From contig NZ_JAVDXV010000004.1 in the NCBI RefSeq assembly GCF_031458115.1, positions 1 through 64,000 of the forward strand: DNA of 64,000 nt, read 5' to 3'. Of this stretch, positions 31,259 to 38,516 are shown in pieces. The notes beneath the pieces were generated by a model. The model did no database searches. It saw nothing but the letters and a program-made list of their open reading frames with translations, and was not told the origin of the DNA. The translations under genes were made by a program, and so were the position numbers. The DNA is from Pelomonas asaccharophilus_A (lineage in GTDB: Bacteria > Pseudomonadota > Gammaproteobacteria > Burkholderiales > Burkholderiaceae_C). The stretch's first letter is position 1, and each line of letters starts with the position of its first letter.

Positions 31259-31318
31259 CCTGCGGGCACCGCAGCGGCGCAGACTGGGTTCTCGCAGTCA
31301 TGATTGAAGGAGGCCACC

Positions 31319-31507
31319 ATGCCCACCCCCAACACCCGCATGAACAACCGCAAGCCCGTCGACACCGTGGGTCGCGTCCGCGACGACGGCCACAAGCTCG
31401 ACAAGACGCCCAATGACATCCCGCAGTCCGCCAAGGACAGGCAGGAGGCCATCGAGGCGGCCGAGCATGGCAAGGACGATGCGCAACCCGCCGCCGGCCG
31501 CCACTGA
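31319..31507 (+). CDS. small hydrophilic hypothetical protein
   Basis: 62 residues from ATG 31319, preceded by an excellent AAGGAGG. The sequence is rich in Asp, Lys, Arg and Asn (RKPVDTVGRVRDDGHKLDK, QEAIEAAEHGKDDAQ) and has no hydrophobic core, so it is probably disordered. It lies 10 nt before the next small gene, which is also acidic and disordered, so the two form an operon. No family is recognised; a stress-type role is possible but unproven. Confidence 0.65.
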   Translation: MPTPNTRMNNRKPVDTVGRVRDDGHKLDKTPNDIPQSAKDRQEAIEAAEHGKDDAQPAAGRH

Positions 31508-31517
31508 GGAGAACGGC

Positions 31518-31844
31518 ATGGGACACAGCAGCCTGGTCGGCACGACGACCGCACCCCGACGCCCCAAGGGCACCGATGAACAAGCGCTGGGCCCGTCCGA
31601 CGGCACGGACAGCGGCAGCGACACGCTGGGGGCGGGCAACCGCCCCGCGGCCGATCCGGGCGAGCCGGTGGACCTGACGCTGAGCCGCGACCAGGCGCTC
31701 GCGCCCATCGAGGGCTCGGGCGAGGACGGCGATGAGACCGACCCGGCCGACATCGCCACGGACCGCATCATCGATGCGACCGATGTCGAGGCGATCGACC
31801 GCGACCTGGACGACACCGAAAGCGCCCGACCGGGCCGGGGTTAA
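31518..31844 (+). CDS. acidic low-complexity hypothetical protein
   Basis: 108 residues from ATG 31518, with GAGGAGA upstream. The middle is Gly/Asp/Ser-rich (GPSDGTDSGSDTLGAG) and the C-terminal half is strongly acidic (SGEDGDETDPADIATDR, DATDVEAIDRDLDD). No membrane segment or signal. It appears intrinsically disordered. Second gene of the small operon; function unknown. Confidence 0.6.
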   Translation: MGHSSLVGTTTAPRRPKGTDEQALGPSDGTDSGSDTLGAGNRPAADPGEPVDLTLSRDQALAPIEGSGEDGDETDPADIATDRIIDATDVEAIDRDLDDTESARPGRG

Positions 31845-31894
31845 GACAACCCAAAGACTCGCTCACTATGCTGCGCGCCACTTCTGGAGGCGCG

Positions 31895-33100
31895 ATGAGC
31901 AAGCGATGGACGATGTGGGCGGCGGCACTCGCGCTGCTGGCGACGGGGACCCCGGCCCTGGCCGCCGAGACGACCGAGGCAGTGCGCGCGCGCATGAAGC
32001 CCATGGCGGCGAACTCGCCCGCCGAGCTGACCGACGCGCAACTGCAGGCCTTCGGCGATGCCGTCGGCAACGCCCGCGTCGTCGCGCTGGGCGAGCAGAC
32101 GCATGGCGGCCTGCAGGAGTTCCAGGTGCGGCTGCGGCTGCTGCGCTACCTGCATGAGAAGAAGGGCTTCGACGTGCTGCTGCTGGAAAGCGGCGTGTTC
32201 GACATGGCGCTGCTGCAAGAGGCCATGCGGCGCGGCGAGAAGGCCGACGACCTGGGCCCCGGCAATGTCTTCTACATGTACTCCAAGAGCGACGCCGGCC
32301 GCGAGCTGCTGCGCTATCTGGACGCCGCGCAGGCCGGCCCGCGCCCGCTGCGGCTGTCGGGCATAGACAGCCAGCTGAGCGGCGGCCTGAGTCGCACGCA
32401 GTTGCTGCCGCGCCTGCACGCGCAGCTGAAGGGCGACGCGGCCGACTGGCCGGTGTTCGAGCGCGTAGCCGACAAGCTCATGCAGATGGACCGCACCGCG
32501 CCGCCCGCCGACGAGCAGCGCGTGTTCGACACCACCGCCGCGCGCCTGCGCAAGACCTTGTGCGCGCCGGGCGGCGATGGTCTGCTGTGCCGCAGTCTGG
32601 ACGGCCTGCAGGCGCAGGCCGCCGGCTTCTGGCGCGGCGACTACCAGCGCGACCGCGCGATGGCCGACAACGTGCTGTGGCAGCTGAAGCACGTGCACCC
32701 CGGCCGCAAGGCGGTCGTCTGGGGCCACATCATTCACCTGGCGCGCGGCGTGAAGCTGGACGACACGCACCGCTTCGCCGGCGACATCCTGGGCGAGAAG
32801 CTGGGCCGCGACTACTTCGTCGTCAACATGACGGCGCTGCAGGGCAGCTACCTGGACTTCGTGTCGGGCGAGGCGCAGCCCATCGCCGCCGCCTACCCCA
32901 ACAGCCTGGAGCTGACCTTCGCCAGCCACGGCGCGCCGTTCGCGTTCCTGCACGCGCCCCGGCGCATGAAGGCCGGCTTCGCGGCGCGCAGCACCGAGTT
33001 CAGCTTCGGCCTGCCGATGGGTGGCGGCGTGGGCCTGGGTGCGCAGTGGGACGGCGTGTTCTACGTGCGCGACATGGCGCCGGTGAAAATGGTGCGCTAG
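31895..33100 (+). CDS. erythromycin esterase-family protein with signal peptide
   Basis: 401 residues from ATG 31895; a start at 31868 is possible. N-terminal signal peptide (WTMWAAALALLATGTPALAA). The EreA/EreB-type catalytic motifs are present: ALGEQTHGGLQEF (His/Glu pair), LLLESGVFD, RDRAMADNV and VVWGHIIHLARG. Known members open the macrolide lactone ring, but most family members are uncharacterised and this one is exported, so macrolide resistance is only one possibility. Its stop overlaps the convergent sulfatase stop at CTAG. Confidence 0.82.
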   Translation: MSKRWTMWAAALALLATGTPALAAETTEAVRARMKPMAANSPAELTDAQLQAFGDAVGNARVVALGEQTHGGLQEFQVRLRLLRYLHEKKGFDVLLLESGVFDMALLQEAMRRGEKADDLGPGNVFYMYSKSDAGRELLRYLDAAQAGPRPLRLSGIDSQLSGGLSRTQLLPRLHAQLKGDAADWPVFERVADKLMQMDRTAPPADEQRVFDTTAARLRKTLCAPGGDGLLCRSLDGLQAQAAGFWRGDYQRDRAMADNVLWQLKHVHPGRKAVVWGHIIHLARGVKLDDTHRFAGDILGEKLGRDYFVVNMTALQGSYLDFVSGEAQPIAAAYPNSLELTFASHGAPFAFLHAPRRMKAGFAARSTEFSFGLPMGGGVGLGAQWDGVFYVRDMAPVKMVR

Positions 33101-34572
33101 ACCTCGCCGATCCACAGCCGCTGGAACAGCGGCGAGCGGCACGACAGCCGGCCGTTGACGACGGCCATGCCGTCGCGCTCCGCCAGCGTGTCCTGGCGCT
33201 GTGCGGCCAGCAGCGAACGGCCCAGGCCCAGCCGGTGCGCCTGCGGCGCCCAGCTCAGGCCCACGGCCTCGGCCAACGTGGGCAGCACGTCCACATGCGT
33301 GAACAGGCGGCGCTGGTCGTCGGCCGGCAGCGCACGGCCCTCGGCGTCGTAACGCGCCAGTGCATGGAAGACCGTGCGGCCGCCGGGCGCCGACTGCAGC
33401 TCGCCGTTCAGCAGCGGCTCGGGGTTGAGGTGGTCGCCCATGACCAGCACGACCTTGGGTCGGCCGTTGCGCTCGGCGACGAAGCGCTCCACCAGCTTGG
33501 CCACGACGGCATCGGTGCAGCGCAGCGCGTCGCGCATCATGTCGGCGGGCTCGCCCTCGGCGTCGTCCTGCAGGCCGTCGGCCGCCGCGCAGCCGGGGTC
33601 GCGCGCGCCGGCGGGGCCGTGCGTGTCCACCGTCAACAGCAGCGCCATGCGGGCCTCGTCGTCATGCCGGCGCGGGCGCTGCATGTCGGCCCAGGCCTGC
33701 TCGACGAGGTCGCTGTCCAGCAGGCCCCAGCCCTGCGCGGGAACCCGCAGACCGCGCTGCTGCCACTGCTCGGCGCCGAAGCGGCGCGTGACGCCGTGGC
33801 TTTCCAGGAAATGGCCCTTGCCGGCGAACTTCAGCGATGCGCCGCCGTAGAAGCTGATCTCCCAGCCGCGCGCCGCCAGCAGGTCCGTCAGGCACAGGCC
33901 GCCGGCGAAGAAGCGCGTGCTGAATTCCAGCGAGTTGTGGCTCATCAGCCCCACGGGCTGCAGCGGCAGGCCGCACAACGCGCTGAACATGCCGCCCACG
34001 GTCCAGCTCGCGCCGCTGAGGTTGCGCAGCTGGCCCAGCGTCTGGAAGTCCTGCTGCAGCCGGGTCAGCCGCGGCAGCAACGCGGCGGCCGGCGTGCGCG
34101 GCCGCGTGTAGTCCTCGTCCAGCGACTCGACAAACACCAGCAACACATCGGGCTTGGCGGCCGGCGCCTGCACGCGCACGCGGGACGGGTCCACGTAATG
34201 CCGCGCCAGGTAGTCGCCGCCATCGGGCTCGGGCTGGCAGGGGTCGGACACCGTCGCGTTGACCGACACCACCGCGCCGGTGCCCAACAGGGCCAGCAGC
34301 GGCAGCCGGTGCCAATGGCGCAGCCGCCGCAGCAGGAACAGGCTCAGCAGGCTGAGCCCCGCGACGGCCGCCAGGCAGCGGAAGGCACGCCACAGCATGC
34401 GCGGGTCCGCATAGTCCAGGCCGCCGTTCTGCAGGTGGAACAGCACCTGGTCGGGCGTCACCAGGCCCAGGTAGGTGCGCAGGAACCAGGTCGCGCCGAC
34501 GACCGCCCACAACAGCAACACGAACGCCGCCAGCAAGGCGGCACGGGGACAGGGCAGACGGACAGGCGACAT
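33097..34572 (-). CDS. LTA-synthase/MdoB-like sulfatase-family membrane enzyme
   Basis: 491 residues. Two to three N-terminal membrane helices (AALLAAFVLLLWAVVGATWFL, LAAVAGLSLLSLFLL, LLALLGTGAVVS), then a periplasmic alkaline-phosphatase-superfamily domain: VLLVFVESLDEDY (metal site), SGASWTVGGMFSALCGLP (expected nucleophile Thr/Ser after W), LLTVDTHGP and VLVMGDHLNPEP. Such enzymes transfer phosphoglycerol or phosphoethanolamine to periplasmic glucans, lipoteichoic acid or lipid A. The 'DHL' in place of 'DH(G/S)' fits phosphoglycerol transferases. Confidence 0.82.
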   Translation of the reverse strand: MSPVRLPCPRAALLAAFVLLLWAVVGATWFLRTYLGLVTPDQVLFHLQNGGLDYADPRMLWRAFRCLAAVAGLSLLSLFLLRRLRHWHRLPLLALLGTGAVVSVNATVSDPCQPEPDGGDYLARHYVDPSRVRVQAPAAKPDVLLVFVESLDEDYTRPRTPAAALLPRLTRLQQDFQTLGQLRNLSGASWTVGGMFSALCGLPLQPVGLMSHNSLEFSTRFFAGGLCLTDLLAARGWEISFYGGASLKFAGKGHFLESHGVTRRFGAEQWQQRGLRVPAQGWGLLDSDLVEQAWADMQRPRRHDDEARMALLLTVDTHGPAGARDPGCAAADGLQDDAEGEPADMMRDALRCTDAVVAKLVERFVAERNGRPKVVLVMGDHLNPEPLLNGELQSAPGGRTVFHALARYDAEGRALPADDQRRLFTHVDVLPTLAEAVGLSWAPQAHRLGLGRSLLAAQRQDTLAERDGMAVVNGRLSCRSPLFQRLWIGEV

Positions 34573-34653
34573 CGCCGCGCACTCTGCCGGCGCCGCTTTG
34601 CCGCCCCATGGTCAAAAGTTTGCTGAGTGTTGAGCCCAGGCAAACGACTGTGT

Positions 34654-35139
34654 TCAGGCCGGCTTGGCCGGCGCCGCCGTGCAGGTCTTGGCGACGGCCA
34701 CCCCGCGCAGGAAGCCGCGCCGCACGCCGCCGGCCGTGATGGCGGCGCTGACCTGCTTGGCATAGCGCTCCGCGCCGCTGAGCTTGCGCACCCAGCCGCG
34801 GAACGGCATGACGCCTTCGGCCGTGCGCTGCAATGCGCCGGTGGCGGCGTCCTCGCCACGCTCCAGCAGGCCGGTGTTGCCCTTGGCGGCCGGCGCGTCG
34901 AGATCGGGGCCCAGCACCTCGTCCAGCGCCTGCACGGCGGCCGCGAGGCCCGTGCAGCTGGCATCCGCCGGCATCGCATAGGGTGCCGCGGCGGCGGCCT
35001 TCAGCACATCGGGGATGTCGGCACGCACGACGTTGAGGTCGGACAGCGGCGTCGTGGCGGCGTTGGTGACCTTGTCCTGGCTGGAGCTGGCGCAGGCGGT
35101 CAGCGCGAGGGCGGCAAGGGGAATGAGGAGGAGGCGCAT
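34654..35139 (-). CDS. hypothetical lipoprotein
   Basis: 161 residues from ATG 35139. Lipobox LALTAC after a 15-residue hydrophobic signal. The mature part has SDLNVVRADIPDVLKAA, two more cysteines (ASCTGL and KTCTAAP) that could pair, and a basic region RRGFLRGVA. It resembles the 'hypothetical lipoproteins' common in Burkholderiales with no known function. It lies nine bases after the korB stop on the same strand, so it may be read through from the kor operon. Confidence 0.75.
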   Translation of the reverse strand: MRLLLIPLAALALTACASSSQDKVTNAATTPLSDLNVVRADIPDVLKAAAAAPYAMPADASCTGLAAAVQALDEVLGPDLDAPAAKGNTGLLERGEDAATGALQRTAEGVMPFRGWVRKLSGAERYAKQVSAAITAGGVRRGFLRGVAVAKTCTAAPAKPA

Positions 35140-35148
35140 GGCGCCGGA

Positions 35149-36201
35149 TCATCTCAGGCCGGCGTTGATCTTTTGCAGCGCGGCCGAGCCCGGACACAGT
35201 GCTTTTTCACCCAGCGCGTTCAGCGCACCCGCTGGCGTGCGCTGCGCGGCGTGCCAGTCCTTGGCGGCGGGATCCACGTACAGCAGGCCGGTGGCGATCT
35301 CGCCGGCCGCGGCGCGCAGCTGCATGGTGCTCATCGCACCCAGGCGGTCGGTGGGGTCGTAGTCGGCGGCCAGCTTGCGCAGGCGCAGCGTGCTGCCGTC
35401 GGCCTGCGGCACCTCGATGATCTCGGGCGAGTCTTCGACCGTCTGCTCGGCCGCCAGGTCCATGAAGTCGATGCGGTTCAGCGCCTCGTTGTGCTCGCGC
35501 ACGTGGTCGTAGCTGCGCGTGGAGCCGGCATGGTTGTTGAACGCCACGCAGGGGCTGATGACGTCGATGAAGGCTGCGCCGCCGTGCCGCATGGCGGCCT
35601 CGATCAGCGGCACCAGCTGCGCCTTGTCGCCCGAGAAGCTGCGCGCGACAAAGGTGGCGCCCAGCTGCAGCGCCAGCGCGGCGAGGTCGATGGCGGTGTC
35701 GTTGTTGGTGGCGCCCTTCTTGGCCACCGAGCCCTTGTCGGCCGTCGCGCTGAACTGACCCTTGGTGAGGCCGTAGACGCCGTTGTTCTCGACGATGTAG
35801 ACCATGCGCACGCCGCGCCGCATCGCATGCGCGAACTGGCCCAGGCCGATGGACGCGGAGTCGCCGTCGCCGGAGATGCCCAGGTACAGCAGCTCGCGGT
35901 TGGCGAGATACGCGCCGGTCAGCACGCTGGGCATGCGGCCGTGCACGGTGTTGAAGCCGTGGCTGGCGCCGAGGAAGTAATCGGGCGTCTTGCTGGAGCA
36001 GCCGATGCCACTGAGCTTGGCGACGCGGTGCGGTGCAATGTCCAGCTGCCAGCAGGCCTGCACGATGGCGCTGGAGATGGAGTCGTGGCCGCAGCCGGCG
36101 CACAGCGTGGAGACCTTGCCTTCGTAGTCGCGGCGCGTGTAGCCGACGGCGTTCTTCGTGAGACTCGGATGGTGCAGCTTGGGTTTGGCGAGGTAGGTCA
36201 T
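35149..36201 (-). CDS. korB: 2-oxoacid:ferredoxin/NAD(P) oxidoreductase, beta subunit
   Basis: 350 residues; ATG overlaps the korA stop as ATGA. TPP site: GISGDGDSASIG through VYIVENNGVYG. Four cysteines for one [4Fe-4S] cluster: CAGC near residue 34-37, GIGCSSK and ISPCVAFNNH. Together with KorA it decarboxylates a 2-oxoacid (2-oxoglutarate most likely) and gives the acyl-CoA plus reduced ferredoxin. The C-terminal 70 residues are an extension. In Thauera the matching korCAB genes supply low-potential electrons. Confidence 0.9.
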   Translation of the reverse strand: MTYLAKPKLHHPSLTKNAVGYTRRDYEGKVSTLCAGCGHDSISSAIVQACWQLDIAPHRVAKLSGIGCSSKTPDYFLGASHGFNTVHGRMPSVLTGAYLANRELLYLGISGDGDSASIGLGQFAHAMRRGVRMVYIVENNGVYGLTKGQFSATADKGSVAKKGATNNDTAIDLAALALQLGATFVARSFSGDKAQLVPLIEAAMRHGGAAFIDVISPCVAFNNHAGSTRSYDHVREHNEALNRIDFMDLAAEQTVEDSPEIIEVPQADGSTLRLRKLAADYDPTDRLGAMSTMQLRAAAGEIATGLLYVDPAAKDWHAAQRTPAGALNALGEKALCPGSAALQKINAGLR

Positions 36202-38033
36202 GCCGCGCTCCTGGGTGCGGTGGCCAGCGCATGCACGTGGCGCGTGATCGCGTCGGTGATGAAGCGCGCCGTGATGGGCGTGCCGTCGAAGTGCAGCACC
36301 TTCGTCAACTGGCTGGGCGCCACCTCCAGTTCGTTGATGAGCAGCCGGCGCATCTGCGCGTCGCGGTTCTGCTCGACGACGAACACGGTGTCGTGCGCCG
36401 CGATGAACTCGGCCACCGCCGGCGGGAAGGGGTAGGCGCGCAGCCGCATCGCGTCGATGTGGATGCCGGCCTCGGTCAGCGACGCCAGCGCCTCATCCAT
36501 GGCAGGTGCGGTGGAGCCGAAGTAGAGAACACCCAACCGCGTCTTCTGCGCGGCAGCACGCACCAGCGGCTGCGGCGCCAGCAGCGCGGCGGTGGCGAAC
36601 TTCTGCTTCAGCCGCTCGACGTTGCGCACGTAGTCGTCGCCGCGCTCGGAGTAAATGGCCTGCTCGTTGCGCGTGGTTCCGCGCGTGAAGTAGGCGCCCT
36701 TGCTCGCATGCGTGCCGGGCAGCGTGCGCCACGGGATGCCATCGCCATCGACGTCCTTGTAGCGCGCGAACTCGCGGCCGGCGTCCAATTGCTCGGCCGT
36801 CATGACCTTGCCGCGGTCGTACTGGCGCGCGTCGTCCCAAACCAGCGGCGCGCACAGGCGCTGGTTCATGCCGATGTCCAGGTCGCTCATCAGGAACACG
36901 GGCGTCTGCAGACGCTCGGCCAGGTCCAGCGCGTCGGCGGCGAACTCGAAGCACTCGCGCGGGTCCTCGGGCAGCAGCAGCACATGCTGCGTGTCGCCGT
37001 GCGACGCGTAGGCGCTGCTCAGCAGGTCGGCCTGCTGCGTGCGCGTGGGCATGCCGGTGCTGGGGCCGCCACGCTGCACGTCGATGACGACGAACGGGAT
37101 CTCGGCGAAGTAGGCCAGGCCCAGGAACTCGGTCATCAGCGACACGCCGGGGCCGGACGTGGCCGTGAATGCGCGCGCACCGTTCCAGCCCGCGCCGGTG
37201 ATGATGCCGATGGACGCGATCTCGTCCTCGGCCTGCACGATGGCGTAGCGCTTCTCGCCGGTGGCGGGGTCGGTGCGGAACTTGGCGGCGTACTTCTCGA
37301 AGGCCTCGGCGACCGACGACGACGGCGTGATCGGGTACCAGGCGCAGACCGTGGCGCCGCCGTACACGCAGCCCAGCGCCGTGGCCGCATTGCCTTCCAG
37401 GAAGATCTTGTCGCCCACCGCATCGGCGGGCTGCACCTTCAGGCCGAAGGGCTGCACGGACAGGTGGTCGCGCGCGAACTCGCGGCCCGCGTGTAGCGCG
37501 CGCACATTGGAATCCAGCAGCCGCTCCTTGCCCTTGTACTGTTCGGCGAACAAGGTCTCGATGACGGCTGACTCAATGCCCATCAGTTCGCTGAGCGCCC
37601 CCAGCACGAGGATGTTCTTGAACAGCGTGCGCTCGCGCGGCACGTCGTAGGTGGCGTTGCAGATGGCCGTGGCCGGCATGCCGATGACGTGGATGTCGGG
37701 ACGGAAGGCGCTGGGCGGCAGCGGCTTCGTGGAGTCGTAGAACAGGTAGCCGCCGGGCTGGATCTCGGCCACGTCCTGCGCCCAGGTCTGCGGGTTCATC
37801 GCCACCATCAGGTCCACGCCGCCGCGCCGGCCCAGCCAGCCGGCCTCGCAGACACGCACCTCGTACCAGGTCGGCAGGCCCTGGATGTTGCTGGGGAAGA
37901 TGTTGCGCGGACTGACCGGCACGCCCATGCGCAGGATGGCCCGCGCGAACAGCTCGTTGGCCGATGCCGAGCCCGAGCCGTTGACGTTGGCGAACTTGAC
38001 GACGAAGTCGTTGGTGGCTTCGATGCGGCTCAT
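36198..38033 (-). CDS. korA: 2-oxoacid:ferredoxin oxidoreductase, fused gamma-alpha subunit
   Basis: 611 residues from ATG 38033 with GGGAGA upstream. The N-terminal third is the gamma domain (FANVNGSGSASANELFARAIL, SNIQGLPTWYEVRV), followed by the alpha/pyrimidine domain (EGNAATALGCVYGGATVCAWYPITPSSS, TSGPGVSLMTEFLGLAY, QRGGPSTGMPTRTQQADL). This gamma-alpha fusion is typical of the KorA type. The gene follows the GxxExxY insertion and its left repeat, so it is separated from korC by about 480 bp, yet has its own ribosome site. Confidence 0.92.
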   Translation of the reverse strand: MSRIEATNDFVVKFANVNGSGSASANELFARAILRMGVPVSPRNIFPSNIQGLPTWYEVRVCEAGWLGRRGGVDLMVAMNPQTWAQDVAEIQPGGYLFYDSTKPLPPSAFRPDIHVIGMPATAICNATYDVPRERTLFKNILVLGALSELMGIESAVIETLFAEQYKGKERLLDSNVRALHAGREFARDHLSVQPFGLKVQPADAVGDKIFLEGNAATALGCVYGGATVCAWYPITPSSSVAEAFEKYAAKFRTDPATGEKRYAIVQAEDEIASIGIITGAGWNGARAFTATSGPGVSLMTEFLGLAYFAEIPFVVIDVQRGGPSTGMPTRTQQADLLSSAYASHGDTQHVLLLPEDPRECFEFAADALDLAERLQTPVFLMSDLDIGMNQRLCAPLVWDDARQYDRGKVMTAEQLDAGREFARYKDVDGDGIPWRTLPGTHASKGAYFTRGTTRNEQAIYSERGDDYVRNVERLKQKFATAALLAPQPLVRAAAQKTRLGVLYFGSTAPAMDEALASLTEAGIHIDAMRLRAYPFPPAVAEFIAAHDTVFVVEQNRDAQMRRLLINELEVAPSQLTKVLHFDGTPITARFITDAITRHVHALATAPRSAA

Positions 38034-38052
38034 GTGTCGTCTCCCGAAAGAA

Positions 38053-38086
38053 GAAATGCAACCACAGAGGCACAGAGACACAGAGA
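38053..38086. repeat. 34-bp terminal inverted repeat, left copy (beside korA)
   Basis: From 38053 the sequence runs GAAATGCAACCACAGAGG and then CACAGAGA twice. It is the inverted partner of 38467-38500: 32 of 34 bases agree. The inner part is a tandem of the octamer CACAGAGN. The pair encloses the GxxExxY gene. Confidence 0.85.
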
Positions 38087-38103
38087 ACCACGATGCTCTG
38101 GCT

Positions 38104-38460
38104 TCATAGTGCAATCCGCTTGATGCCACTGCGCAGCTGGCTGACGTTGAAATTGATCAGCAATCCCGTGCGCAGACTCAGCAGACGGAGATAGGTCAGC
38201 ATCTGTGCCGTGTGAACAGGCTCCAGGGCCGAGACCGACTTCAGTTCAAGCAGCAACTCACCCTCGACGAGAAGGTCAATCCGGTATTTGGCGCCGAGGT
38301 CAACTCCCTTGTCGATGACGGGCACCTCAACTTGGCGCGCCACCCGCAGTCCGATCAAGCCCAGCTCATGAACTACGGCAAGTTCGTAGACACCCTCGAG
38401 GAGTCCCGGCCCCAGTTCCCGATGTACCGACATGGCAGCGCCAATGACGCGCTCGCTCAA
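38104..38460 (-). CDS. GxxExxY-family protein (PD-(D/E)XK nuclease-like)
   Basis: 118 residues from TTG 38460; no ATG or GTG lies in this frame before the flanking repeat. The name-giving motif is G19-L-L-E22-G-V-Y25, preceded by AAMSVHRELGPG. Asp62 (YRIDLLV), Glu72 and Lys74 (LLLELKS) form D-x9-E-x-K, the core of PD-(D/E)XK nucleases. The function of the family is unknown. It sits inside inverted repeats, between korC and korA, and its start lies only 7 nt inside the right repeat. The repeat would be transcribed with it. Confidence 0.85.
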   Translation of the reverse strand: MSERVIGAAMSVHRELGPGLLEGVYELAVVHELGLIGLRVARQVEVPVIDKGVDLGAKYRIDLLVEGELLLELKSVSALEPVHTAQMLTYLRLLSLRTGLLINFNVSQLRSGIKRIAL

Positions 38461-38466
38461 GTAGTA

Positions 38467-38500
38467 CCTCTGTGCCTCTGTGCCTCTGTGGTTGCATTTC
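38467..38500. repeat. 34-bp terminal inverted repeat, right copy (beside korC)
   Basis: CCTCTGTG three times in tandem followed by GTTGCATTTC; it is the reverse complement of the left copy with two differences. Outside it, bases toward 38510 remain A/G-rich on the minus strand and are similar to those outside the left copy, so the symmetry may extend a little further. The right repeat ends 16 bp before the korC stop. Confidence 0.85.
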
Positions 38501-38516
38501 TCTTCTTCGAGCACGC

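Noticed and set aside
31895..33100. Calling the esterase-family gene a macrolide-resistance gene
   Set aside because: The protein is exported and the family is broad; motifs alone do not show activity on macrolides.
36493..38129. Longer korA start at 38129
   Set aside because: The extra residues are translated from the inverted repeat and its edge; the ATG at 38033 has GGGAGA and matches the start of the gamma domain.
38053..38500. CRISPR-like array from the CACAGAG units
   Set aside because: The units are adjacent octamers with no unique spacers, and no cas gene is present.
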